A stretch of 64,000 nucleotides of DNA from assembly GCF_001050035.1 (NCBI RefSeq), contig NZ_CVTA01000064.1, positions 62,001 to 126,000 of the forward strand. Direction: 5' to 3'. The position numbers and the translations under genes are program-made. A model generated the notes under the pieces. The model was not told where the DNA came from and did no database searches. It saw only the letters and a list, made by a program, of their open reading frames with translations. Source of the DNA: Mycolicibacterium komanii (lineage in GTDB: Bacteria > Actinomycetota > Actinomycetes > Mycobacteriales > Mycobacteriaceae). Every line of letters begins with the position of its first letter. The first letter of the stretch is position 1. Of the stretch, positions 37,220 to 45,201 are shown piece after piece.

Positions 37220-37584
37220 GCGTACTTCCAGAACGCACGCATCATCTTGATCTTTCCGCTGTCGTCAAAGGTGAAGTGATCGACGAGCGGACCAACGTGC
37301 TGCATTGCGCCCTCGCGTGTCACCACACCTTGCAAGATGGCAATGGCCTCGTTGCCACAGACAATGACGTCGCGTTCCAGCCACAGCTTCATCGGTGAAA
37401 GATCCGTGACCAGCTTCCAGAACTCCGTTCGCAGGCTCTCGATACCGGTGTAGGTGTCAACCCCCACCGGGTCCTCCAACACGGTGTCATCAGCCCAAAG
37501 CGCCAGCCAGCCTTCCTTGTCGTGGTTGCTAAGGGTTTCGCAATGCGCATTGATCGCCGCGACGATCGTATGTGCGTCTGGCAT
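37216..37584 (-). CDS. Ketosteroid-isomerase-like NTF2-fold protein
   Basis: A 122-aa NTF2-fold protein close to steroid delta-isomerases. LFADDATVEDPVG of bacterial KSI appears here as LWADDTVLEDPVG, which keeps the proton-shuttle Asp (about residue 38), and the second acid is in LVDHFTFDDSGKIKMMRAFW, matching the KSI Asp99 segment. The N-terminal catalytic Tyr seems replaced by His (INAHCETLSNHD). This suggests a double-bond shift in a steroid- or terpenoid-like enone, or a modified activity. ATG 37584. It is embedded in the CoA-ligase/beta-oxidation operon. Alignment is from memory. Confidence 0.8.
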   Translation of the reverse strand: MPDAHTIVAAINAHCETLSNHDKEGWLALWADDTVLEDPVGVDTYTGIESLRTEFWKLVTDLSPMKLWLERDVIVCGNEAIAILQGVVTREGAMQHVGPLVDHFTFDDSGKIKMMRAFWKYA

Positions 37585-37630
37585 TCTGGTTCCCTTCCAG
37601 CACTATCGATTCATTCGGTGTTTCACGCGG

Positions 37631-38485
37631 TCAGACTTTGCTGACTTCGTCATCCCAGCCCGTATCACGCTCTCTGACAGCTGCTTTTACGCCCTTTTCG
37701 TGAATCAGGCGGAGGTGCTGTTCTTTGGCGACTGCTGCTTGTGCGCTGGGAACGTAGGGATCGCGGCCGACGTCCACCATCGCCGAAAGCCCCGCAGCCT
37801 CGTAGAGGCGATGCGTACCACGTTTGTTGGCGATCAGGTCACCGATTTCCATGCGCGCTATCTGCTCAGCGAAACGCATGGCCATGCCTTCTTCTTCGCC
37901 CAGCGCGACGACCCTGTTGACGTAGAACAGGCGATGGGCGGTCTCGGCGTCCAGCCAACCCCCGGTCATCCACAGCTGTTTCATGACGCGGATGGGGAAA
38001 TGAAACGGCATGAGCGCATACGGGCCGTACGGCGCACCGACCCCGACGCGAGACTCCTCCCAGCTGAAGCGAGCATTGTCAGCTGCGATCACTACGTCCG
38101 CGGCCAACAAGAAGGTGTTCGCATGGGGTCCGACGAAGCCCTTGGCGGCGACCACAAGCCCCTTCCTGAAACGCCACGGTGGAAGTAAATCGCCCGTGTG
38201 TACCCAGTACTTGTCCTCGATGGTCGCTGGTGTCTGACCGCCGACTGTCTCGGCGGCAACCTGCGCAATGTCATGACCGGAGGAGAAGTTCGGACCTTCT
38301 GCAGTCAGCACGACACATTTGATGTCGTCCATCCGGTCGCAGTCGGCGAGTACGGAGTAGAACTCCTTTTCCATCGTGCTGTTGATGGCGTTCATTTTCT
38401 CGGGTCGGTTCAGCCGCACAGTGACGATGCTCGACTGGCGCTGCACCTTCACGCACGTCATGCCGGCCCAATCCGTTTCAGTCAA
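37631..38485 (-). CDS. Enoyl-CoA hydratase/isomerase family protein (crotonase)
   Basis: A 284-aa crotonase-fold protein. It opens with IVTVRLNRPEKMNAINSTM and has the first oxyanion segment NFSSGHDIAQVA (about residue 66), then ARFSWEESRVGVGAPYGPYA (about 138-157) where the second catalytic Glu and the usual GAGG loop are expected. The GAGG loop is changed to GAPYGPY, so it may be an isomerase, hydrolase or C-C lyase of the fold rather than a simple hydratase. Start ATG 38485. It lies between an acyl-CoA dehydrogenase pair and the KSI-like gene in one operon. Confidence 0.85.
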   Translation of the reverse strand: MTETDWAGMTCVKVQRQSSIVTVRLNRPEKMNAINSTMEKEFYSVLADCDRMDDIKCVVLTAEGPNFSSGHDIAQVAAETVGGQTPATIEDKYWVHTGDLLPPWRFRKGLVVAAKGFVGPHANTFLLAADVVIAADNARFSWEESRVGVGAPYGPYALMPFHFPIRVMKQLWMTGGWLDAETAHRLFYVNRVVALGEEEGMAMRFAEQIARMEIGDLIANKRGTHRLYEAAGLSAMVDVGRDPYVPSAQAAVAKEQHLRLIHEKGVKAAVRERDTGWDDEVSKV

Positions 38486-38532
38486 GAAACGTCTCCTGTT
38501 CGCTCGTGTGCTTCATGGGCACGACCACGGTC

Positions 38533-39705
38533 TCAGGCGCGCGGAAGGCCGAGAACCTGCTGGGCGATGATGTTTCGTTGGATTTCCGATGTCCCTCCGG
38601 CGATGGTCGCTGCGACACCTCGTGTGTAGCGCTCGAAACTGCTGGCGAAATACTCGTCGTAATTCATGTGTTCGTAGCGACCGGTCACCGGGTGCAGCAG
38701 ACCTTCGACGCCCGCCGTTTCCAAAAGGACGTCTGCCGCCCGCCTTTCGGCTTCCGAACCGAAGAGCTTGAGTACCGACACCGACGCCGTATCCGCCTCG
38801 CCGCGTGCGGCACGGGCCAATGCCGCTGACCCCATGGCGCGCAATGCGTGATAGTCCATGATCATCGAGGCGTATTGATCCCGTTGGACCGATGTGCGCG
38901 GCCGGCAGTCCGCGATCAGATTGTCGATACGGTCGGCGAACAGCAACCACATCATGGTTCGCTCGTGGCCGAGCGACCCGTTGGCTACCCGCCACCCCAT
39001 ATTGAGCTCGCCCACAAGATTTTCCGCTGGCACCCGGACGTCAGCGAAGAAGACTTCGTTGAAGTCGAGATTGTCCTGACTGGCGACATCGGCGAACGGG
39101 CGGCACTCCACGCCTTGGCTGTTCGTGGGAATGATCAATGCGGAGATCCCCTTGTGTTTGGGGGAATCCGGGTCGGTGCGGACGAAAGTAAGCAGGAAGT
39201 CCGCGTGATGTGCGCCTGAGGTCCACACCTTCTGACCATTCACAATGAAGTCGTCGCCTTCGAGGACGGCCCTCGTGCTCAGCGACGCAAGATCGGAGCC
39301 CGCGTTCGGTTCGCTCATTCCCAGCGACGCCGTCATCTCCCCACGAAGAACTGGTATCGCCCATCGCTGCTTTTGCTCTTCGGTGCCGAAAGCGATCAAC
39401 GACGTTGCCACGATGTTCACACCCTGCGGGTTGAAGCTGTGATAGATCCTGCGTCTGCACAACTCGTCGAGATGCACGAATTGCTGTAGGACTGTGGCGT
39501 TTCGGCCCCCAAATTCCGGCGACTGGGCGGGTAACAACCAGCCGTTGTCATAAAGCAAACGTTGCCAGTCCCTCGCCCACTGCGGCATATGGGAAACCGA
39601 CTGCGGGCGCTCGAGCGTCGCCGACTCGGCTGGCAGGTTGTCGTCGAGGAACGCGGAGAACTCCGCGCGAAAGGCCTCGACGTCCTCATCAAAAGTCAGC
39701 TGCAC
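38533..39705 (-). CDS. Acyl-CoA dehydrogenase, full-length subunit
   Basis: A 390-aa FadE-type flavoprotein. FAD/substrate signatures: LGMSEPNAGSDLASLSTRAV (about residue 128-147), FIVNGQKVWTSGAHHADF, and the C-terminal GGTSEIQRNIIAQQVLGLPR. It starts MQLTFDEDVEAFRAEF. Actinobacterial sterol and terpenoid catabolism often uses heteromeric acyl-CoA dehydrogenases coded by adjacent fadE genes; this one overlaps the preceding dehydrogenase gene by 17 bases, supporting an alpha2beta2 enzyme. It would introduce a double bond for the crotonase that follows. Confidence 0.9.
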   Translation of the reverse strand: MQLTFDEDVEAFRAEFSAFLDDNLPAESATLERPQSVSHMPQWARDWQRLLYDNGWLLPAQSPEFGGRNATVLQQFVHLDELCRRRIYHSFNPQGVNIVATSLIAFGTEEQKQRWAIPVLRGEMTASLGMSEPNAGSDLASLSTRAVLEGDDFIVNGQKVWTSGAHHADFLLTFVRTDPDSPKHKGISALIIPTNSQGVECRPFADVASQDNLDFNEVFFADVRVPAENLVGELNMGWRVANGSLGHERTMMWLLFADRIDNLIADCRPRTSVQRDQYASMIMDYHALRAMGSAALARAARGEADTASVSVLKLFGSEAERRAADVLLETAGVEGLLHPVTGRYEHMNYDEYFASSFERYTRGVAATIAGGTSEIQRNIIAQQVLGLPRA

Positions 39706-40687
39706 GATACTCCCTTGCGATGACCGCGCGGTGTTCCGCCGCTCCCCCGAGCATCATTTCGCCCGCCTTCGCACGTTTGATGGCGAATTGCAGATCGTTC
39801 TCCCACGTGAGGCTCATAGCGCCGAAACACTGCATGCCGTGCCTGACAACATGCGATTGCGCTTCTCCCGCAGCGGCTTTCGCCATCATGGCGGTCAGGC
39901 GGCGCCGTGGGTCATCGGCCGCGATGGTCAGCGCTGCAAAGTACGCCAGCGCGCGTGCGCGTTCGATCAACACGTGCATATCGGCGGCCTTGTGTTGAAT
40001 GGCTTGAAACGAGCCGATCGGCACCCCGAACTGATGACGCTCCTTGGCGTGTTGGAGAACCATCTCCAGAATCCGTTGGCAGGCACCGACCGTATGAATC
40101 GCCATGCCAGTGAGCGCAATTTGCCGGGCGCGCAGCGTATCGGCGACGGTCCGGTCTTCCTCCCTGACCTCGACACCGTCGAACAGCACGTCCGCCACGT
40201 GCAGTGCGGGGTCGAACACGGCTGCCCGCCGGGCTTTCACGCGATCGCCGTCGACCACGAAGACTCCGGCGTCTGTGACGACCGCAAGATGCTGGGCGCG
40301 GTCCGCGTCGAGGACGAAACGAGCAACGCCGTCGAGTACCCATCCGGTGCCCTTGCGATGTGCAGACACGCCCTCGTAGACGGCTGCGCCCGATTTTTGC
40401 GGATCCGCGCGTTCACCAACGAGGGGCGCGAATTGCGTTGTGGTGGCCAAGAAGGGAGTCGGGTCGGTTGCCCGCCCCAGCAGCTCGAGAACAAGGGCGA
40501 GTTCTATAAAGCTCTCGGCTCCGGCGAGCTCCGTCCATCCCTCCTCGCAGTACCACTGCCAGAGGTCATCACCGTCGTCCCCACCCTGCGCGATCGCCCG
40601 AACCAAAGACGGCGGGCACTGCTTGGCCAGAGCCTCCTCGACTGTTTGCCGCCAAAGACGCTGGTCGTCGTCGAGCTCTAGAAGCAC
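39689..40687 (-). CDS. Acyl-CoA dehydrogenase, divergent partner subunit
   Basis: A 332-aa ACAD-family protein, shorter than usual. It begins VLLELDDDQRLWRQTVEEAL, in line with other fadE N-termini, so the GTG at 40687 is preferred; GGAG lies about 13 bases upstream. A longer frame to 40792 adds 35 residues without family character. The middle is reduced, and the C-terminal half has ERHQFGVPIGSFQAIQHKAA and FGAMSLTWENDLQFAIKRAK, typical of the weak partner of a FadE heteromer. First gene of the minus-strand operon running to 32.4 kb. No conventional catalytic Glu could be assigned with confidence. Confidence 0.82.
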   Translation of the reverse strand: MLLELDDDQRLWRQTVEEALAKQCPPSLVRAIAQGGDDGDDLWQWYCEEGWTELAGAESFIELALVLELLGRATDPTPFLATTTQFAPLVGERADPQKSGAAVYEGVSAHRKGTGWVLDGVARFVLDADRAQHLAVVTDAGVFVVDGDRVKARRAAVFDPALHVADVLFDGVEVREEDRTVADTLRARQIALTGMAIHTVGACQRILEMVLQHAKERHQFGVPIGSFQAIQHKAADMHVLIERARALAYFAALTIAADDPRRRLTAMMAKAAAGEAQSHVVRHGMQCFGAMSLTWENDLQFAIKRAKAGEMMLGGAAEHRAVIAREYRAADF

Positions 40688-40969
40688 TGGCGTCCCAATC
40701 TCCGTCGGACATGCAAGGTGAGAATAACGTTCTCGTTCTGTGAAAGTCAACGTGCGCAGATCTTGACAATCGAGATAATCTAATTGCAGCATTCATAATT
40801 GACATTTTTTTCCGAGGAGGGATTCGACTAGCGGCGCCGCCCCGGACCGCTGACGACTACGGCGTGGGATGTGATTGCTATCGCCGCACATGTGGCTGAA
40901 CAGCCGAATGTATGCCGTTAGCCCAAGCGACTCCAGATCCCGCGCCATGAGCCACCGCAGGAGAGCACT
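40688..40969. promoter_or_regulatory. Divergent promoter region between the FadE operon and the MaoC gene
   Basis: A 282-base AT-rich spacer between two divergent units. It contains a run CATTTTTTTCC near 40802 and TTGACAATCG near 40762, which could hold promoter elements, but no clear palindrome and no copy of the GACCTAATNNTTGTTC motif were seen. The regulator of this operon pair is therefore not identified; the TetR gene at 43.9 kb is the nearest candidate. Confidence 0.4.
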
Positions 40970-42169
40970 ATGGCCAGCAAGCCCACCACTAAGTCGTCGC
41001 AGGTCGAACTCGACCTATCCGACGTCGACCACCGAGTAGGGCAGCCCGTCGGCGGCGGTCAACTGTGGGATCCATGTAGTTCGTCTGATATCCGCCGATG
41101 GGTGATGGCGATGGACTATCCCAACCCAATCCACTGGAACGAGCAATTCGCTCGGTCTTCCAAGTTTGGGGGGCTCATCGCGCCGCAGTCCATCGCGGTC
41201 GCTCTCGACTATGGGCACGGCGCGGCACCCGCATGTGTTGGACACATTCCGAACAGCCATCTCATTTTCGGTGGAGAGGAGTGGTGGTTCTACGGCTGCC
41301 CCGTACGTCCGGGAGACAAGCTGTTTCAGACTCGACGGTTCCACGATTACAAAGTGGTCGACACGAAATTCGCCGGGCCAACCATGTTCTCGCGCGGCGA
41401 CACCACTCATAGAAACCAGTACGGCGCTCTGGTTGCCCGCGAGCGATCGACTGCAATCCGCTACCTGTATGAAGAAGCGGTGAGACGGGGCATGTTCGAG
41501 AGCCAGCTCGGAGAGATCAAGCAGTGGTCGCGGCACGAGTTGGACGGAATCGAGAGGCTTCGTCGCGATTGGCTGGAGTCGAATCGACTGGGTGTGTCAC
41601 CGCATTTCGATGAAGTTAAAGTCGGCGACACCCTGCCACGTCGGGTCATCGGCCCGCACAGCATAGCCACCTTCACCACCGAGTACCGCGCGTTCGTCTT
41701 CAATATCTGGGGCGCATTCGAGTGGGTGGCGCCGCCCGATGTCGATGATCCGTGGGTCTACCAAGATCCCGGCTTCGGAAAGGATTTCGCGTTCGACGAG
41801 GAAGACGCGTTCATTGATCCCCGCAAGCGTGACGGACTCTATCTTGGACCGTCACGAGGTCACATCGATGCCGAGAGAGCGACCGAAGTGGGCATGGCCC
41901 GCGCGTACGGCTACGGCGCGACGATGGGTGCCTGGTGCACGGACTATCTCGCCTACTGGGCCGGTCACGACGGGATGGTCCGTCATAGTAAGGCTGATTT
42001 CCGCAGTCCCGCGTTCGAGGGTGACGTGACGTACTTCGACGCCGAGATCATCGGTAAAGAGGCTGACTCGTCATGGGGCGTCCCCCTCGTCCAGGTACGA
42101 CTTCACCTGACAAATCAGGACGGCCAAGAGCTCGTGAAGTGTGTAGCCGAGATCGAACTACCCGCCTGA
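40970..42169 (+). CDS. MaoC-like double-hotdog dehydratase
   Basis: A 399-aa protein with two hotdog-like halves. The first (about residues 40-180) resembles FAS1-like/MaoC N-terminal dehydratases: NPIHWNEQFARSSKFGGLIAP (about 52-72) with the hydratase-type FGGLIAP. The second half (about 210-395) contains MGAWCTDYLAYWAGHDG and the MaoC-end DVTYFDAEIIGK. Predicted role: hydration of an enoyl-CoA from the neighbouring dehydrogenases. The ATG at 40970 has GGAGAG about 8 bases upstream. The next gene, an acyl-CoA synthetase, follows after 15 bases. Confidence 0.8.
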   Translation: MASKPTTKSSQVELDLSDVDHRVGQPVGGGQLWDPCSSSDIRRWVMAMDYPNPIHWNEQFARSSKFGGLIAPQSIAVALDYGHGAAPACVGHIPNSHLIFGGEEWWFYGCPVRPGDKLFQTRRFHDYKVVDTKFAGPTMFSRGDTTHRNQYGALVARERSTAIRYLYEEAVRRGMFESQLGEIKQWSRHELDGIERLRRDWLESNRLGVSPHFDEVKVGDTLPRRVIGPHSIATFTTEYRAFVFNIWGAFEWVAPPDVDDPWVYQDPGFGKDFAFDEEDAFIDPRKRDGLYLGPSRGHIDAERATEVGMARAYGYGATMGAWCTDYLAYWAGHDGMVRHSKADFRSPAFEGDVTYFDAEIIGKEADSSWGVPLVQVRLHLTNQDGQELVKCVAEIELPA

Positions 42170-42184
42170 CGAGAACAGTGACAC

Positions 42185-43888
42185 GTGGATTCTGAAGCGG
42201 GTGTATCGCTTTCGATAGTGTCCGGCCCGTCACTCAGCGACGAGCCAGGACTCGGGGCACTCACGTTGCCCGGCTTTCTGCGCGACGTGACCACGATGTA
42301 CCACGACCGAGAAGCATTGGTTTACCGCTCAGCCGACGTCGATACCCGCTGGACCTACGCCGACCTTTGGGATCGAGCCATTGAAGTAGCATGCGCGCTT
42401 CGCGCAATCGGGATCGGCAAAGACGCTCGAGTCGGCGTCTTGATGACCAACCGGCCCGAATGGATCTCCACCTTCTTCGGAATCTCGCTCGCTGGCGGCG
42501 TCGCTGTCACACTCAGCACTTTCTCGACCGCTACGGAACTCGAGTACTTGCTCACCGCGTCAAGTGTCGCCGTGCTGTTGTTCGAGCGGCGGGTACTCAA
42601 GACGGACTTCGCGGCAGTGTTGCAGGAGATCGCCCCCGAAATCGGCACGGCCGCTCCCGGTACGCTGCAATCCGAGAAGTTGCCGTTCCTTCGTTACCTG
42701 GCAACCGTCGGCGATGCAACGTCCGGCATCGACACATGGCACGCCTTTGTCGCTCGAGGCCGAAACGAAAAGCACGAATTGATCCGCGCAACAGGCGAAG
42801 CAACGCGCCCCAGCGATGTCGGAGTGCTGTTCTTCTCATCTGGCTCGACTAGCAAACCCAAAGGTATTCTCAGTGCACATCGCGGTGTCACCATCCAGAT
42901 GTGGCGCTTTCGTCGAGTGTGTCAGTTCGAACCGGAGGACAACATCCGCTGCTGGTCGGCGAATGGCTTCTTCTGGTCTGGCAATTTCGTGATGTCGCTT
43001 GGCGCAACGCTTGCGGCGGGCGGGTGCCTCGTGCTGCAGTCGACGTTCGATGCGGTTGAAGCGCTCGAGCTGATGGCTGCCGAACGAGTCAATTATCCGT
43101 TCGCGTGGCCGCACCAGTGGACTCAGGTCGAGGCAGCACCCAATTGGTTGTCGGTCGACCTCAGCAGCATGAAGTTCGCTGACGTCAAGACACCAATCGC
43201 CCGCCATCCGACGGTCTCTCATGAATGGCACCTGCCCGATCACGCCTACGGCAATACCGAAACCTTCACCATCTCAACGATCTTCGAACTGAACGCATCA
43301 CAGGAGTTGCATGCCGACAGTTGGGGCACACCCTTGCCCGGGGTGACCCTCAAGGTCGTCGATCCGATCACCGACGTGGTGCTCCCGCGCGGACAAAGAG
43401 GGGAGATCTGCGTCAAGGGCCCCACCTTGATGCTGGGCTACCTCGGCGTCCCGTTGGACGAGACGCTGGATTCGGAAGGTTTCTTTCATACCGGTGACAA
43501 CGGCTACCTCGATGACGCCGGCCGCTTGTATTGGGAAGGCAGGCTGTCGGACGTCATCAAAACAGGCGGAGCGAATGTTTCACCGCTAGAGGTCGACGAT
43601 GCACTCTCGAAGCACCCTGGTGTGAAAGTGACGAAAACGGTTGGCGTGCCGCATGAGACGCTTGGCGAGATTGTCGTTGCCTGCGTGGTGCCGCGCGAGG
43701 GCACAAGCCTGCAACCGGAGGCGATTCGCGAATACTTGCGGGCCCGGCTGGCAAGCTACAAGGTGCCCCGCCGCGTGCTGTTCTTCGACGACGCCGACAT
43801 CACGCTCACCGCCAGCGACAAAATCAAGGCAAGTGATCTGCGCGATCTGGCGATACTGAGGTTATCTGAATCGGTTACAGAGCAATGA
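42185..43888 (+). CDS. Acyl-CoA synthetase (AMP-forming)
   Basis: A 567-aa ANL-superfamily CoA ligase. ATP loop LFFSSGSTSKPKGILSAHRG (about residue 218), AYGNTETFTIS (A5), GFFHTGDNGYLDDAGRLYW (A7) and GRLSDVIKTGGANVSPLEVD (A8). The A10 region reads ITLTASDKIKASDLR, where the Lys in DKIK replaces the usual TGK Lys. GTG start at 42185, 15 bases after the MaoC-like gene; the ribosome binding site is weak, so reinitiation is likely. It is a second ligase in the cluster besides that at 35.6 kb, suggesting two acid intermediates or two chain lengths. Confidence 0.88.
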   Translation: MDSEAGVSLSIVSGPSLSDEPGLGALTLPGFLRDVTTMYHDREALVYRSADVDTRWTYADLWDRAIEVACALRAIGIGKDARVGVLMTNRPEWISTFFGISLAGGVAVTLSTFSTATELEYLLTASSVAVLLFERRVLKTDFAAVLQEIAPEIGTAAPGTLQSEKLPFLRYLATVGDATSGIDTWHAFVARGRNEKHELIRATGEATRPSDVGVLFFSSGSTSKPKGILSAHRGVTIQMWRFRRVCQFEPEDNIRCWSANGFFWSGNFVMSLGATLAAGGCLVLQSTFDAVEALELMAAERVNYPFAWPHQWTQVEAAPNWLSVDLSSMKFADVKTPIARHPTVSHEWHLPDHAYGNTETFTISTIFELNASQELHADSWGTPLPGVTLKVVDPITDVVLPRGQRGEICVKGPTLMLGYLGVPLDETLDSEGFFHTGDNGYLDDAGRLYWEGRLSDVIKTGGANVSPLEVDDALSKHPGVKVTKTVGVPHETLGEIVVACVVPREGTSLQPEAIREYLRARLASYKVPRRVLFFDDADITLTASDKIKASDLRDLAILRLSESVTEQ

Positions 43889-43904
43889 CTTACACACCCG
43901 GCTA

Positions 43905-44642
43905 TCAGTCGCTGGACGACGACTGACCACTCGGCCCGTCGTTTCCGCGCACCGCCGCCGACGGCATGATCGCCTGCCGACACCAGGACCAGACGACGTC
44001 CTCCGTGAGGCTGGCGCCCTCCATCCCCTCATGTAGCGCGTTGAACTGGCCGAAGGACGTCAGCGTGTAGCCCAACAGTGAAGTCAACTGCGGCAGCGTG
44101 AGATCGTTTCGAATCAAGCCAGCTTCGGAGCATTTAGTGAGGATCTCGGTCAGCAGCTTCCGATGCGGCTCCCATACCTTGGCGAAGGCTTCGGGATTGT
44201 CCAACTCGAGGCTGAGGTTGTAGATCAAAACCAAACGGCCGCCCACTTCCTTCGATGAGCCCGGTCGCGACAAGACTCCTCTGCACCACGCCTCTAGCTG
44301 TCCCATCGGGTCATCAGCGGCCTCGACCTCGGTCCTGATCGCCTCGGTGTACTTCGACGTGACGTCTTCATAGAGCGCCAGCAGCAGCTCGTCCTTACCG
44401 GCGAAGTGCTGGTAAAAGGTTCGCAGGCTGAGGTTTGCGCGATTGGCGAGTGCCTGCAAGGTGAAATTGCCTGGGCCCGACTCCTGGACAAGCTCGAGAG
44501 CAGTCGCCATGAACTGTGTGCTGCGCGCAACCGCCCGCGCCCGCGCCTCCCCGAGTCGACGCTCAATCGCACGCTCTTGCCAGGTGCTACCCGCTTCACC
44601 GTTTGAACCTGCCGCCCCTGTGGCGGCGTCCCCGGTTTTCAT
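43905..44642 (-). CDS. TetR-family transcriptional regulator
   Basis: A 245-aa TetR regulator. HTH at about residues 51-76 (FTLQALANRANLSLRTFYQHFAGKDELL), preceded by RSTQFMATALELVQESG. A 40-residue Gly/Ala/Arg-rich N-terminal extension precedes it, and the C-terminus ends in a Ser/Asp tail. The ATG at 44642 (MKTGDAATG) is preferred to one 38 codons upstream, which adds Arg-rich sequence. It is convergent to the CoA ligase and divergent from the ferredoxin operon, whose 298-base spacer has two small palindromes. Confidence 0.85.
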   Translation of the reverse strand: MKTGDAATGAAGSNGEAGSTWQERAIERRLGEARARAVARSTQFMATALELVQESGPGNFTLQALANRANLSLRTFYQHFAGKDELLLALYEDVTSKYTEAIRTEVEAADDPMGQLEAWCRGVLSRPGSSKEVGGRLVLIYNLSLELDNPEAFAKVWEPHRKLLTEILTKCSEAGLIRNDLTLPQLTSLLGYTLTSFGQFNALHEGMEGASLTEDVVWSWCRQAIMPSAAVRGNDGPSGQSSSSD

Positions 44643-44843
44643 CGGCGACCACCCGCAGCGAGCGCCCTGCCGGATCGCCACTGCGAATTGTCGCGGCGTT
44701 CTACGCGGTCGCGCGGATGGGCGTCTAGTGACGGCATACCGCCACCATATCGACATCGCGCGACTGACCCGACGTGCGGATCGCCATCAAATCAGCAAGC
44801 ACTGTCGCCACCGCCCTTGAGGAATTCTGGAGCTGAGAAGGTG

Positions 44844-44894
44844 ACTCTCTTCAGGAGAGTACTTACTTCTTCATTCGAAGGAAAGTGTATTTCC
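44844..44894. promoter_or_regulatory. Two palindromes between tetR and the ferredoxin operon
   Basis: ACTCTC-TTCAG-GAGAGT (44844-44860) and GGAAA-GTGTA-TTTCC (44880-44894) are perfect inverted repeats 47 to 97 bases before the ferredoxin ATG and about 200 bases from the tetR start. The rest of the 298-base spacer shows no gene. They are candidate operators of the adjacent TetR protein. Confidence 0.45.
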
Positions 44895-44940
44895 GTTCTC
44901 GTAGCATACCGATTACCATAAACTGCTAAGCTAAATAGGC

Positions 44941-45201
44941 ATGTCGGCGCAGTTTGACGAGGACCGCTGCGCCGGCCATTGCAAGCGCCTGACGCTGTGC
45001 CCGGAGGTCTTCGAGATGACCGATGACGGGTGGGCGGTCTTGACTCCCGATGAAGTGCCCGCGGATCAACAGAACGCGGTTATCGACGCCATCGCCAACT
45101 GTCTCGAACAAGCACTCGCTGAAAGATCCTTAGAGGAGAGGTCAACTGTTCATGACTCACCCAGACACATTCACGGCATTGGTTGCTCGCCAGGACGATG
45201 A
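44941..45201 (+). CDS. Small ferredoxin with altered cluster-ligand spacing
   Basis: An 86-aa protein like the 3Fe-4S/4Fe-4S ferredoxins that serve mycobacterial P450s: DEDRCAGHCKRLTLCPEVFEM at the start and a late ANCLEQAL (usual form NCPxxAI). The usual pattern is Cys-x5-Cys with Ala before Pro. Here the Cys sit at relative positions 1, 5 and 11 and the normal second ligand position is Arg. About 25 residues extend past the usual end and overlap the next gene by 50 bases. It is likely the electron donor to one of the four P450s. No strong ribosome binding site. Confidence 0.75.
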   Translation: MSAQFDEDRCAGHCKRLTLCPEVFEMTDDGWAVLTPDEVPADQQNAVIDAIANCLEQALAERSLEERSTVHDSPRHIHGIGCSPGR

